DNA of 64,000 nt from Streptococcus acidominimus (GTDB lineage: Bacteria; Bacillota; Bacilli; Lactobacillales; Streptococcaceae), in NCBI RefSeq assembly GCF_001921825.1, contig NZ_MSJL01000002.1, positions 1 through 64,000 of the forward strand. The letters are read 5' to 3'. The position numbers were made by a program, and so were the translations under genes. The notes beneath the pieces are model-generated. The model made no database searches, had not been told where the DNA came from, and saw only the letters and a list, made by a program, of their open reading frames with translations. How positions within the stretch are numbered: the stretch's first letter is position 1; each line of letters starts with the position of its first letter. Of the stretch, positions 8,951-17,813 are shown piece by piece.

Positions 8951-8956
8951 ATCATA
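8951..8956 (-). promoter_or_regulatory. Probable promoter of cydABDC (extended -10)
   Basis: Read on the minus strand, TATGAT is preceded by TG one base away (TGGTATGAT), an extended -10, about 70 bases before cydA. No good -35 is seen at 17 bases; an imperfect palindrome CGTTTT...AAAACG overlaps that position and could be an operator. I found no full Rex or CcpA site. Confidence 0.5.
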
Positions 8957-9037
8957 CCACGTTTTACGAAAAAACGGTAGTATTCAAAGCAATTTACAAC
9001 ACATATAATCGTTTCGGTTTTCTTTTATAATTACAGT

Positions 9038-9150
9038 CGGGTTAAAAGCTAGGAAAATAGAGATGCAACTGTTGCAACTTTAGTTGCTTACAGGTGTGGT
9101 TCCTTTTCGAGAGTAGGCTGAAAAACGTCCACTGGAGTTTTTTTACCCGT
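9038..9150. repeat. Copy of a GGGTTAAAAGCT repeat, followed by a hairpin
   Basis: Positions 9038-9110 resemble two segments near 29272 and 29446: a start like GGGCTAAAAGCTCGGAAAA, then a variable stem of TTGCAACT type and a shared GTGTGG/CTGTGGCTCC end. At 9117-9150 comes AAAACGTCCA/CTGGAGTTTT, related to hairpins at 15523 and 29138. Function unknown; a structured, mobile intergenic element is likely. Confidence 0.5.
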
Positions 9151-9195
9151 CAAAACTCCTAGTTTGCAGGCTATGCCTGCTTACGGATAGGGTAT

Positions 9196-9302
9196 TATAG
9201 TTGTTTAGTTTATTTTTAGTACTAGGCAACGAGTCGCAGGTAGTACTGGGGTACAGCAAGACGAGTTAACGAAGTAATAAAAATATAAACTAAATGACTA
9301 TA
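9196..9302. mobile_element. 107-bp miniature inverted-repeat element
   Basis: Begins TATAGTTGTTTAGTTTAT and ends ATAAACTAAATGACTATA, near-perfect terminal inverted repeats, with an internal AGTACTA/TAGTACT stem. Other members or fragments are at 1254, 49782, 50240 and 60006. Length and TA-flanked ends recall pneumococcal RUP elements, thought to be moved by IS630-type transposases; membership would need a sequence search. From here to 9556 I see no gene. Confidence 0.75.
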
Positions 9303-9556
9303 ACAGTCGGGGAGTGACTGTCAACACTTGAAAGACTTACATACATTAGATTATTTGGGAATTGAACGTTGGTTAAGCACGGTTTGAACAGAGACGTGAG
9401 TATTCTATCTTTAGCTAGTTACAGCAAAACACTATACTTTCCGGCATATCGATCAGTTGCTTTCAGCCCAAAATCAGGTTTTCTATGACAGGTTCAATGC
9501 CTATTTCGCCAGTTCCGCAAGGTAGCAAATGGAAAGAATTGTCTGCGTGTTTTGCG

Positions 9557-10971
9557 CTATATCCGCCTTACATAAGTCTGTTGCTGGAAGCATTGGATCG
9601 TTTGGGCACGTTGGTAGGCTTGCCAGACAAAGGCTTCTTGCCGTTCTTGATTTCCCCTAAATGTGATGCCATGTAAGAGGCTCCTGCGATAGAGATTGCC
9701 CCAAGCCTTGGTGTAGTAGAGATTGCGGAGGTCAGATTCCTCCATCTCTTGGGAGATGGTTGTAAGGCTCTTTTGCGCTAGCTGGTAAGAGGGATAGGAT
9801 AGGAATTGGAAGCGATCTTTGAAGAAGCGGGCAAAGGCACCTACGACAATGTCTGCCTGCGTTGATTCCGCTACGTCGTAGAGGGCTTGGAGGCTCTCTT
9901 CAAAAAGGAAATCTCCTTCCTCGATCAATAAAACATAGGGACGGCTTGCCACTTGTATTCCTTGGTATTTGGCTTCATTTAAAGAGGTCGAGGCATGATA
10001 ATGATAGTGAATCCTCCGATCCTTTTCAGCAAATGCCTGACAGATTTTAGCGGATTCATCTGTTGAAGCTGCGTCAATGAGGATAAGTTCAAAATTGTGA
10101 TAGCTTTGATTGACAAGGCTGTGAAGAGTTTGAGAAAGGTTAGCCATCTGATTGTGAAAGGCGACAATCAGACTAACACCGCCATGTTGTCTCATCACAC
10201 TTAGATAGTTGTCTCGCCACAAGGAGATACTCGACTTTAGTTGACCCGTCCAATTCTTATCCCAGGCAGACCAGGGCTTGATCTGGTGTGAGTTGTAGTG
10301 GAAAATCACCACTTCATCTAGTGGGAGGCGGGCTTGTCTCATCGCCTCAGCAGTGTAGTTAAATCGCAAAGGGAGTTCTAGAATTTTTCCTTTTAAGGCG
10401 ATATTGATGACATCTTGATCTTGGAACTGAATCCGATCTTTCAAGTGAACTGTCTCTGACAGGAGAAAATTTGTAATCTGATCGCGCCGCATCGCAGCAA
10501 GATTCATCAAGAGCACACCGGCATTTACATACAATTCCTCCGGCTTAAAACCGATACTCTGTTTATATTCCGCATAGTGGTAGGAGATGTCTAGCTCTGC
10601 TATACCTGCCATATAGGCATCTTGTAAGTCTGTTTCCCAGAGCTGGGCGCCCCTCCCGAGATTAACAAATCTCTATCTAAATACAAGACCTTATCCCAGT
10701 CTTGCAACAAGTCTGGAAGAAAGTATCGGAAATAGGTTTCTAGGGTGATGTGATGTAGTGTGAGCGGGAGCTTTTCAAGTTTAGCTTGAGCAATCTCCGT
10801 ATAGAACCTCAACTCCTCAAGTGGCAGATGACTAAGTTTGGTCTTAGAGCCACTCGACAAGTTTGAGGAAAGAATCGCCACTTATAGTTTGGGGTGAAAT
10901 CTACGGATCGCTTCTATTGTGGCAATCACATAGTTAATGTGGGAATCTGTTACACAGGAAGCTACTTTCAT
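9557..10971 (-). pseudogene. Broken GT8/GT2 double-domain glycosyltransferase
   Basis: Read on the minus strand, a start at 10971 (AGAGG upstream) gives MKVASCVTDSHINYVIATIE, the opening of a family-8 glycosyltransferase. TAA at 10884-10882 stops it at codon 30. The same frame continues through KVLYLDRDLLI (the DxD metal site) to about 10650, where a one-base shift in a G/C run moves the domain into another frame at AQLWETDLQDAYMAG. That frame then runs through the rest of GT8 and a family-2 domain (VSLIVAFHNQMANLSQTLHSL, LILIDAASTDES) to 9557. Two independent lesions argue for a true pseudogene. The intact protein would have had about 470 residues and probably decorated a surface glycan or glycoprotein. 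Confidence 0.85.
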
Positions 10972-11183
10972 ATAAGAACCTCTTTTTATTATTTTCCTTA
11001 TTCATTTAGACCCCTTTCACAACTGTACTAATTGATTTAGGTCATAGCGATTACTGGCTAGATAAGAACAGAAGTGTTTTTGCTCTTATTTTCAGATGCT
11101 TGAGCCGATATTTTGTCACAAAAGGAACAGCTATGGGCTTATTGTGCTCCTTGTTGCAATATGCTAGGTAAGAGAGCAAAGAG

Positions 11184-11212
11184 AATCCTACACGCGCTAG
11201 TAGTGTAGGATT
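11184..11212. terminator. Hairpin downstream of menA
   Basis: Arms AATCCTACAC and GTGTAGGATT with a nine-base loop; the T-rich side follows on the + strand, while the minus-strand side (TTCTCTTT) is weaker. It lies about 115 bases after the menA stop and may end menA transcription. Nothing else is evident between 10972 and 11327. Confidence 0.5.
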
Positions 11213-11327
11213 TTCTTAATGGGAAAGAAAGGCTTGGCGGTTTAGAAGCTAGTGCAGTTCTAGTCATGCTGTTGATGCCCTGCGCTAAGGTGTAAGCCAG
11301 ATCATTGCCTCTCATCCTAGATCGCTT

Positions 11328-12230
11328 CTAACCTATAATGATTCCGAGAGCATAGGTGGCAACATGAACTGTTGAACCTAGGGCTAAAATCTTGATAGCA
11401 CAGGGGAAGGTCTCTGATTTGACTTGTTTCTGCCATAAGAGCCGGGTCTGCTTTACGATAAAGGGGAGTAAGAGCAGGATGAGGAGACAGCTTAGTGGAG
11501 CAAGTCCGAGCCAGACCTGACAGACAATGGCAAGTAGAGCTAGCCCATTTGCAGTCGCAAATAGATAGAGCCCACCTTTGATACCGATATAATGCACCAA
11601 AGTGTAGCGCTGATTGCATTCATCTTCTTCCTTATCACAGAGGTTATTGGCTAGCATGAGATTGGCAATCCAGAGCGTGTTGGGAAGAGCGATAAGAAAA
11701 ATCTGGGCAAGTGTCCTGAAATCCCAGTTGAAGTGGGGAGTAGTATTGAGGTAGACGCAGATAAGGCTAATCATAAAGCCCATGGTAAATCCTGAACAAA
11801 CTTCTCCTAAGGGTAGACTAGATAAGGGTCTTGGACCAGATGAATAAAAGATTCCAATAGCGTAGCAAAATCCTCCCATGACTAACAAGGGCCAGCCAAC
11901 AAACCAGGATAAGATGAGACCAATGATAAGAGAGCTGGAAAAAATAAGCAACATGAGACCTTCAACCGAATGCAGGGAGAGGTTTTCGCGTCCGATAATA
12001 TTGGTCTTTCCCCGATAATCTAAATCCAAGGCATGCCGATAGTCATTGTAGTTATCCCAGACATCCACAAACATATTGAACAAGAGCATGGCTACAAAGT
12101 AGACGATGACAGGAAGAGGGTGTAGAGATCCGTAGACATAGTAGCTGAAACATAATCCAATCAAAAAGGGCAAGATACTGGCTGTCTTTGCCTTTATTTC
12201 TACTAATTCCAAAAAAATGGGTAATGACAT
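11328..12230 (-). CDS. menA: 1,4-dihydroxy-2-naphthoate polyprenyltransferase (MenA/UbiA family)
   Basis: About 300 residues with eight or nine helices. The two aspartate motifs of the UbiA superfamily are present: NMFVDVWDNYNDY early and NNLCDKEEDE in the second half. It attaches a polyprenyl chain to 1,4-dihydroxy-2-naphthoate, giving demethylmenaquinone. I chose ATG 12230 over an upstream GTG at 12239 because AAAGGTG fits it better. No menF, D, H, E or B is in view; with the prenyl synthase at 1591 it suggests the cell completes a quinone from an acquired naphthoate, serving the cyd oxidase between them. The minus-strand gene has the broken glycosyltransferase between it and cydA. Confidence 0.88.
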   Translation of the reverse strand: MSLPIFLELVEIKAKTASILPFLIGLCFSYYVYGSLHPLPVIVYFVAMLLFNMFVDVWDNYNDYRHALDLDYRGKTNIIGRENLSLHSVEGLMLLIFSSSLIIGLILSWFVGWPLLVMGGFCYAIGIFYSSGPRPLSSLPLGEVCSGFTMGFMISLICVYLNTTPHFNWDFRTLAQIFLIALPNTLWIANLMLANNLCDKEEDECNQRYTLVHYIGIKGGLYLFATANGLALLAIVCQVWLGLAPLSCLLILLLLPFIVKQTRLLWQKQVKSETFPCAIKILALGSTVHVATYALGIIIG

Positions 12231-12871
12231 TGTTTTCACCTTTCGAGTTTATCTATTGCCCTTTTATTATATAGGGAAAGATGGGAATTTGGAAATAATT
12301 GCAACTGAAAAATGAATCTCGCGATACACAGGGCGTTTGGCATGAGTGTATTCTTTCTATCTCTCGGCTTTAACAAAATAGGCGACAGAACAGGAGTTTT
12401 AGTTCGCCGTAAGCCCTCGTAGAGGCAAGTAGATTGCGTGTTAGCGATAATCGGACATCTACTGTGATGCTAGCTAGGGGTGTATAACCTTTAATTAGGC
12501 TTTGTCAGTGAGCTGTGGTTTAGGTTCGATTCCGATTGGTATCAATCCAACGACTTTGCACAGGTGGGAACAAAAATTAGGAACAGAGGGACACTTGCTG
12601 GACAAGTGAATGATAAGTTTATCGTACTCATGATTTACAGACAAAGCATGACCAGTAACTTCTTTGTCAAATTAAAAAGGCTTGGGCGAATCTCAAGAAA
12701 AAGGTTATGGAATTACTGCCAAAACACAACTCTGTTAGAGCATGTCTGAATAGTGCGTTTTAAAGCGAAACGACTATAACAGGCGTTTGAAGAAGATAAA
12801 GCAGTTCATAGCTTCTTTTTTAGGAAGGCTTACTTGACCACATTAAAGCAGAATTTTCTGGTGTTTTCTGC
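12231..12871. other. Gene-free spacer with fragments of interspersed repeats
   Basis: No convincing gene. AAACGACTATAACAG at 12768-12782 is a solo right end of the TATAGTCG-type repeat, matching the right end of the element at 50240-50333 (shared TTTTAAAG before it). GGCTTTGTCAGTGAGCTGTGG near 12502 resembles the interior of the copy near 49870. A 61-codon frame at 12564 lacks a ribosome-binding site and is not called. Confidence 0.55.
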
Positions 12872-12877
12872 TATACT
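12869..12877 (+). promoter_or_regulatory. Extended -10 promoter of the DUF2130 operon
   Basis: TGCTATACT, a TGn plus TATACT box, 38 bases before the chosen start at 12915. No clear -35. Confidence 0.55.
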
Positions 12878-12914
12878 GGAATGGACAAAAATAGAGCATC
12901 ACCAAGGAGAAGAC

Positions 12915-14168
12915 ATGCAGATATTAACATGCCCGCACTGCGGGGTGGCCTTTCAGGTCAATGAAACAGAATACAGCCAGCTACTGGATCAGGTTCGTGG
13001 AGCCGAATTTGAAAAAGAATTGCATGAGCGCTTGGCGCGTGAGACAGAATTGGTTGCAGAAAAGGCAAAAAATGATTTGCAAAAGCAGCTAGCAAAGCGA
13101 GACAAGGAAATCGCTGAATTGGCTGCTCGACTAGAGCAGGCAGAAAAACAGTCAGAGCTGGAGATTCGTTCTGCCTTATCTCAAAAGGATCAGGAAATTC
13201 TTGTGCTTGAAGCCCAGATTGAAAAAATTCGCCTAGAGAAAGAGCATGAATTGCAATTGGCACTTGCTTCCGTTGAAAAGGAGCGCGACGCGATCAAGAC
13301 TGACCTGCTCTTGCAGGAGCAAAAACAGGAATTAGTCCTTGCAACGACCAAGCAGGAGTTTGAATTGCAATTAAAGGCTGCCAACGAGCAGGTTGAATTT
13401 TACAAGAACTTCAAGGCTCAACAGTCGACCAAGGCGATCGGAGAAAGTCTGGAATTGTATGCAGAGGCAGAGTTTAACAAGGTTCGCCATCTAGCCTTTC
13501 CCAATGCCTATTTTGAAAAGGATAATCTAATCTCTAGTCGCGGATCAAAAGGAGATTATATTTACCGTGAGGTGGACGAAAATGGTGTGGAAATCCTCTC
13601 TATCATGTTTGAGATGAAAAATGAAGCAGATGATACGGTCAAAAAGCATAAAAACGAAGATTTCTTCAAGGAGTTAGACAAGGATCGTAGGGAGAAGGAG
13701 TGTGAATATGCAGTGCTGGTCACCATGCTAGAAGCGGATAACGACTACTACAATACAGGAATTGTGGATGTCAGCCACAAATATGAAAAAATGTATGTCG
13801 TTCGTCCTCAGTTTTTCATTCAGCTGATCGGTATTTTACGTAATGCTGCCATGAATGCCCTCAAATACAAGCAGGAATTAGCTTCAGTGAGAGAGCAGAA
13901 TATCGATATCACTCACTTTGAAGAGGATTTGGAAACCTTTAAAAACGCCTTTGCCAAGAACTACCAGTCTGCTAGTACGAATTTCCAAAAGGCTATTGAC
14001 GAGATTGATAAGGCTATCAAGCGCATGGAAGCGGTCAAGGCAGCTCTTACGACTAGCGAAAATCAATTACGACTGGCTAATAATAAACTGGAAGATGTCA
14101 CTGTCAAAAAGCTAACTCGGAAAAATCCAACCATGAAAGCTAAATTTGAAGCCTTGAAGGAGCAATGA
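12915..14168 (+). CDS. DUF2130 family protein with zinc-knuckle-like start and coiled coil
   Basis: About 417 residues. The start is ATG 12915, after AAGGAG; the frame is open further upstream, but that part overlaps the promoter. Residues 1-15 (MQILTCPHCGVAFQV) hold a CPHC pair. Residues 35-170 are a long E/K/Q-rich coiled coil. The C-terminal half (GDYIYREVDENG, FEMKNEADDT, YAVLVTMLEADNDYY) matches the DUF2130 domain, which has been linked by fold to restriction-endonuclease-like nucleases; the E-x-K in FEMKNE fits such an active site. Biochemical role unknown to me. Its stop overlaps the next ATG, forming a three-gene operon. Confidence 0.85.
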   Translation: MQILTCPHCGVAFQVNETEYSQLLDQVRGAEFEKELHERLARETELVAEKAKNDLQKQLAKRDKEIAELAARLEQAEKQSELEIRSALSQKDQEILVLEAQIEKIRLEKEHELQLALASVEKERDAIKTDLLLQEQKQELVLATTKQEFELQLKAANEQVEFYKNFKAQQSTKAIGESLELYAEAEFNKVRHLAFPNAYFEKDNLISSRGSKGDYIYREVDENGVEILSIMFEMKNEADDTVKKHKNEDFFKELDKDRREKECEYAVLVTMLEADNDYYNTGIVDVSHKYEKMYVVRPQFFIQLIGILRNAAMNALKYKQELASVREQNIDITHFEEDLETFKNAFAKNYQSASTNFQKAIDEIDKAIKRMEAVKAALTTSENQLRLANNKLEDVTVKKLTRKNPTMKAKFEALKEQ

Positions 14169-14614
14169 TGATTCGAACGTATCAAGAAGAAGATGCCGTA
14201 GCTTGTCAGCAGTTATTGTCAGAATTAGGCTATCCTAGTCAGCTTGCGGACCTACAAGGGCGCTTTCGTCAACTGTTGGCGAAACAAGAGTATGACTTGC
14301 TAGTCTTTGAGCAGGGTGGGCAGGTGATTGGCTTGATTGGTTATGCTCAAATGTATTTCTTTGAACGAAGCGGGACTTATCTGCGAATTTTAGCCCTCGT
14401 TGTAGACAGTAAGTATCGCAAACAAGGGGTTGCCACTGCTTTATTGGATAAGGTGAAAGCTATTGGCAAAGAAGCTGGCTGTCAGGCTTTGGCCTTAAAC
14501 AGTGGTCTAGGGAATGACCGACAGATTGCCCACCGTTTCTATGAGCACTATGGATTTGAGAAAAAAGCGATCGGCTTTGCCTATCAACTTGAGGAGAAAG
14601 AGTATGGAGAATAG
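14165..14614 (+). CDS. GNAT family N-acetyltransferase
   Basis: A 149-residue GNAT acetyltransferase. The acetyl-CoA motif region reads LVVDSKYRKQGVATALL (Q/R-x-x-G-x-A), preceded by the YLRILAL strand, and the end (RFYEHYGFEKKAIGFAY) is the usual C-terminal signature. Substrate unknown. The start overlaps the DUF2130 stop by four bases with GAAGGAG upstream; a second ATG three bases on is equally usable. Confidence 0.88.
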   Translation: MMIRTYQEEDAVACQQLLSELGYPSQLADLQGRFRQLLAKQEYDLLVFEQGGQVIGLIGYAQMYFFERSGTYLRILALVVDSKYRKQGVATALLDKVKAIGKEAGCQALALNSGLGNDRQIAHRFYEHYGFEKKAIGFAYQLEEKEYGE

Positions 14615-15368
14615 AGTCATCAGCGTCCTAGATAACATAAAGGAGGAAATAATCTCCTTATTAGATTCTAACCTCTGTGGGATTTATTTGCATGGCTCTT
14701 TGGCCTATGATTGCTTTTCCTGGGAGCAAAGTGATATTGATTTTTTAGTGGTGGTTAAGAAATCCTTGAAGTTAGCGGAAAAAGCAAGATTGATTCACGC
14801 CTTAATGGAAATTGAGCACCTTGGTCCGAAAAAGGGGCTTGAGATGAGTGTTGTCTGTGAGAAAGATCTTAAACCTCCCTGCTTTCCTATGCCCTATCAT
14901 TTGCACTATTCTAAGCAACATCAAAAAGCAGCCAAAGAAAATGTATCCTTGTATTGTGACAATATGCAAGGAGTCGATCTGGATTTGACTGCTCATATCA
15001 TGGTTGTTTATCAAAGGGGAATAGCCCTATATGGAAAAGAGCTTACGGAAGTCTTTCAAGTGCCTACACGAAAAGACTATTTAAAGAGTGTGTGGTACGA
15101 TATTGAAAATAGCTTAACGATGGTGACAAAAGATCCCGTATCTACCATTTTAAACCTCTGTCGGACATTGGCCTATGTGAGAGAAGAAACATTTTTATCC
15201 AAGAAAGAGGGCGGAGAATGGGCACTTGGACATTGTTCGCCGCACTATACAGCAATGCTAAACCACATTCTCAAAGCCTATCAAGCCGGCTCTATTGTAG
15301 TCCCTACAGCCTTGATGATTCAGTTTGTACAGGAAAGTCTAGATGAACTGGCTGGACATGTTGGCTAA
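14604..15368 (+). CDS. Aminoglycoside-adenylyltransferase-like nucleotidyltransferase
   Basis: About 254 residues from ATG 14604 (GAGGAG upstream, 11-base overlap with the acetyltransferase). The N-terminal domain shows GIYLHGSLAYDCF followed by SDIDFLVVV, the GS...DxD signature of nucleotidyltransferases. The C-terminal helical part (DYLKSVWYDIENSLTMV, LNLCRTLAYVREE, SKKEGGEWAL) resembles the DUF4111 domain of AadA-type enzymes that adenylylate streptomycin and spectinomycin. Chromosomal relatives in streptococci often have no proven resistance role, so antibiotic modification is only a possibility. Confidence 0.82.
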   Translation: MENRVISVLDNIKEEIISLLDSNLCGIYLHGSLAYDCFSWEQSDIDFLVVVKKSLKLAEKARLIHALMEIEHLGPKKGLEMSVVCEKDLKPPCFPMPYHLHYSKQHQKAAKENVSLYCDNMQGVDLDLTAHIMVVYQRGIALYGKELTEVFQVPTRKDYLKSVWYDIENSLTMVTKDPVSTILNLCRTLAYVREETFLSKKEGGEWALGHCSPHYTAMLNHILKAYQAGSIVVPTALMIQFVQESLDELAGHVG

Positions 15369-15422
15369 ATTCTAAAAGGCTTCTTATTTCCTATTGCTCG
15401 AATTTTAGAACTTTGTGATGGA

Positions 15423-15446
15423 GTTGGGTTTTTGCCCAACCTTTTC
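15423..15446 (+). terminator. Terminator of the 12915-15368 operon
   Basis: GTTGGG, a six-base T-rich loop, CCCAAC and CTTTT, 55 bases after the nucleotidyltransferase stop. Confidence 0.6.
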
Positions 15447-15487
15447 ATGGTACAAAATCTTACTAGAGCGTTAAAGACTATATTATC

Positions 15488-15553
15488 TGGTCCTCTTTGA
15501 AAATCAATACTCTTATCTTGATGGTTGAAAAACTCCAGCGGAGGTTTTCAACC
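15488..15553. repeat. Repeat end and hairpin
   Basis: TCCTCTTTGAAAATCAA at 15491 matches the terminal repeat of the element in cydC with one change, but no partner end is visible. GGTTGAAAA/TTTTCAACC at 15523-15553 around CTCCAGCGGAG is a hairpin of the family also seen at 9117 and 29138. It lies between converging transcription units and may act as a bidirectional terminator. Confidence 0.5.
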
Positions 15554-15634
15554 TGTTCCCTTAAAATATGGAGGAACAATGTTTTATCTTCGATTACGTT
15601 TCCCTATCTATTTTTGGTTTTCTTGGGGCAGGAG

Positions 15635-16183
15635 TTATTTCCTCAAGAGCTTGTATAACCAAACTAAATTAAAGATAGCGGGTTTTTCCTGCGCGTCAAT
15701 AATGGGTTTCAGCGTATCATACATCTCATCCTTTAGTTGTTCTTCATCAAATTGTCTTAAGTCCACTGATTTATAATCAGTACCATAAGCATCAACTAAA
15801 TGGAGATTATTATCCAATTCATACGTATATTCATTCTTGTCTCTGTATATATATCCTTTGGTACTCGTACTAACTAAAAATCCATTTGATATACTTGGAT
15901 AGTTTTTAGTAGAGGAATTTTGTTGATTTTCAACAAAATTTCGTCCATCAAAATCAAAGCGCATGTTAGGAATATCCTCATAGTCCAAACTTCTCAGGTT
16001 GGTGATGGTTGCTTTGATGACATTATCCCTCCTTTCTTTTTCCGAGGTGGCTAACTGTTCTTCATAATAGATGGAATAGCTTTCTAAATCTCCTGTAACG
16101 ATAATGAAAATGAAAGAGATTCCGAGTAGGAGGAGAAATAATTTTCTGAAAATCTTCCTTTTCTTTTTGATAGGTGTCTGCAT
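15635..16183 (-). CDS. Array membrane protein 6 (last of six paralogs)
   Basis: A 182-residue protein of the tandem family downstream of the 18899 antigen gene. Basic N-terminus (about residues 1-12), one membrane helix (about 13-31, LFLLLLGISFIFIIVTGDL), then an outside domain starting ESYSIYYEEQLATSEKERRD. The middle (about 80-130) has NQQNSSTKNYPSIS, closest to paralog 1. It ends FNLVWLYKLLRK. Start chosen at the MQTP start shared by all six. No recognised family; function unknown. Position at the distal end and high similarity fit repeated duplication. Confidence 0.8.
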   Translation of the reverse strand: MQTPIKKKRKIFRKLFLLLLGISFIFIIVTGDLESYSIYYEEQLATSEKERRDNVIKATITNLRSLDYEDIPNMRFDFDGRNFVENQQNSSTKNYPSISNGFLVSTSTKGYIYRDKNEYTYELDNNLHLVDAYGTDYKSVDLRQFDEEQLKDEMYDTLKPIIDAQEKPAIFNLVWLYKLLRK

Positions 16184-16187
16184 GGTC

Positions 16188-16727
16188 TTATTTCCTCAAA
16201 AGCTTGTACAACCACTGTAAATTAAAGATAGCGGGTTTTTTCCGTGCATCAATAATGGGTTTCAGTGTATCATACATCTCATCTTTTAGTTGTTCTTCAT
16301 TTAGCTGAGATAAATCCAGTCTCTTATGTTCAGTACTACTAAGTTTAACTGCATAAGTTAGATTGAGATTAGCATCAAAATGATAACCATAACCATTTTT
16401 ATCCCCGTATCTATAGCGTCCAGCATTCCCTAAAACAGAAGGAAAATAGTTTCCAGAAGAATCATTTTGATTTTCCACAAAATTGGTGCCGTCAAAATCA
16501 TACCGCATATTTGGAATATCCTTGTAAGATAAAGTTCTTAGGTTGATGATGGTTGCTTTGATGACATTATCCCTCCTTTCTTTTGGTGAGGAGGCTAACT
16601 GTTGTTCATAATAGATGGAATAGCTTTCTAAATTTCCTGTAACGATAATGAAAATGAAAGAGATTCCGAGGAGTAAGAAGAGTAATTTTCTAACAATCTT
16701 TCTTTTCTTTTTGGTAGGTGTCTGCAT
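16188..16727 (-). CDS. Array membrane protein 5
   Basis: A 179-residue paralog with the common basic start, single helix and outside domain. Its central segment (NQNDSSGNYFPSVLGNAG, then YRYGDKNGYGYHFDANLNL) is almost identical to paralog 4, whereas its N-terminal helix region (LLFLLLGISFIFIIVTGNLE, YYEQQL) matches paralog 1. This patchwork indicates recombination between copies. Four bases separate its stop from the next start, and the ribosome-binding site for the next gene lies in its last codons. No family recognised. Confidence 0.8.
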   Translation of the reverse strand: MQTPTKKKRKIVRKLLFLLLGISFIFIIVTGNLESYSIYYEQQLASSPKERRDNVIKATIINLRTLSYKDIPNMRYDFDGTNFVENQNDSSGNYFPSVLGNAGRYRYGDKNGYGYHFDANLNLTYAVKLSSTEHKRLDLSQLNEEQLKDEMYDTLKPIIDARKKPAIFNLQWLYKLLRK

Positions 16728-16731
16728 GATC

Positions 16732-17268
16732 TTATTTCCTCAAAAGCTTGTATAACCACTGTAAATTAAAGATAGCGGGTTTTTTCCGTGCATCAATAAT
16801 GGGTTTCAGTGTCTCATACATCTCATCTTTTAGTTGTTCTTCATTTAATTGAGATAAATCCAGTCTTTTATGTTCAGTACTACTAAGTTTAACTGCATAA
16901 GTTAGATTGAGATTAGCATCAAAATGATAACCATAACCATTTTTATCCCCGTATCTATAGCGTCCAGCATTCCCTAAAACAGAAGGAAAATAGCTTCCAG
17001 AAGAATCGTTTTGATTTTCCACAAAATTGGTGCCATCAAAATCAAAGCGCATATTAGGAATATCCTTATGGCTCCAGCTTCTTAGGTTGATGATGGTTGC
17101 TTTGATGACATTATCCCTCCTTTCTTTTGGTGAGGAGGCTAACTGTTCTTCATAATAGATGGAATAGCTTTCTAAATTTCCTGTAACGATAATGAAAATG
17201 AACGAGATTCCGAGTAGGAGAAGAAATAATTTTCTAACAATCTTTCTTTTCTTAGTAGGTGTCTGCAT
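16732..17268 (-). CDS. Array membrane protein 4
   Basis: A 178-residue paralog, same architecture. It shares the central and C-terminal sequence of paralog 5 nearly unchanged (only a few substitutions after residue 75), but carries the SWSHKDIPNMRFDFDG segment of paralog 1 just before it. A recent duplication followed by exchange with another copy would explain this. One fewer lysine in the basic start (TKKRK). Function unknown. Confidence 0.8.
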   Translation of the reverse strand: MQTPTKKRKIVRKLFLLLLGISFIFIIVTGNLESYSIYYEEQLASSPKERRDNVIKATIINLRSWSHKDIPNMRFDFDGTNFVENQNDSSGSYFPSVLGNAGRYRYGDKNGYGYHFDANLNLTYAVKLSSTEHKRLDLSQLNEEQLKDEMYETLKPIIDARKKPAIFNLQWLYKLLRK

Positions 17269-17272
17269 GGTC

Positions 17273-17809
17273 TTATTTCCTCAACAGCTTGTATAACCAC
17301 AATAGATTGAAGAGCTTCGGCTTTTTCTGGGCATCAATGACAGGTTTGATGGTTTCGTATATCTTATCTTTTATTTCTTCTTCATTTACTTGACTTATAT
17401 CTAGTAATTTATAGTCAGGGGGTGTAGTTCCATACCTTAGGTTAAGTTTATTATCAAAGTAATATCTATTTTCGTCGTTACTTAGGTATGAATATCCATT
17501 AGTTGTTTTCTCAATAGAGGGATAGTGGGGTGTATAAGAACTGTTAAAATTCCGAATCAGATTGAGACCACCAGTAAAAAAGTACATCTTAGGAATATCC
17601 TTGTGATGTAAGCTCCTAAGATTGGTGATGGTTACCTTAATGACGTTGTCCCTCCTTTCTTTCTCTGATGTGGCTAATTGTTCTTCATAATAGATGGAGT
17701 AGGTATTTAGGTTCTCGAATACGAGGTAGAAAGTGAGCATGCTCCCAAAGAGTGGGAGGAGAAGAAGTTTTCTAACAATCTTTCGTTTCTTTTTGGTAGG
17801 TGTCTGCAT
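17273..17809 (-). CDS. Array membrane protein 3 (most divergent paralog)
   Basis: A 178-residue member that keeps MQTPTKKKRKIVRKLL and the YSIYYEEQLATSEKERRDNVI block but differs elsewhere: the helix reads LLPLFGSMLTFYLVFENLN, the central region (GGLNLIRNFNSSYTPHYPSI) is unrelated to the others, and the tail is EIKDKIYETIKPVIDAQKKP. The conserved edges and swapped centre suggest that residues about 75-130 determine specificity. Function unknown. Confidence 0.8.
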   Translation of the reverse strand: MQTPTKKKRKIVRKLLLLPLFGSMLTFYLVFENLNTYSIYYEEQLATSEKERRDNVIKVTITNLRSLHHKDIPKMYFFTGGLNLIRNFNSSYTPHYPSIEKTTNGYSYLSNDENRYYFDNKLNLRYGTTPPDYKLLDISQVNEEEIKDKIYETIKPVIDAQKKPKLFNLLWLYKLLRK

Positions 17810-17813
17810 GGTC

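Noticed and set aside
12564-12749. 61-codon + strand frame
   Set aside because: No ribosome-binding site or recognised motif, and it lies among repeat fragments.
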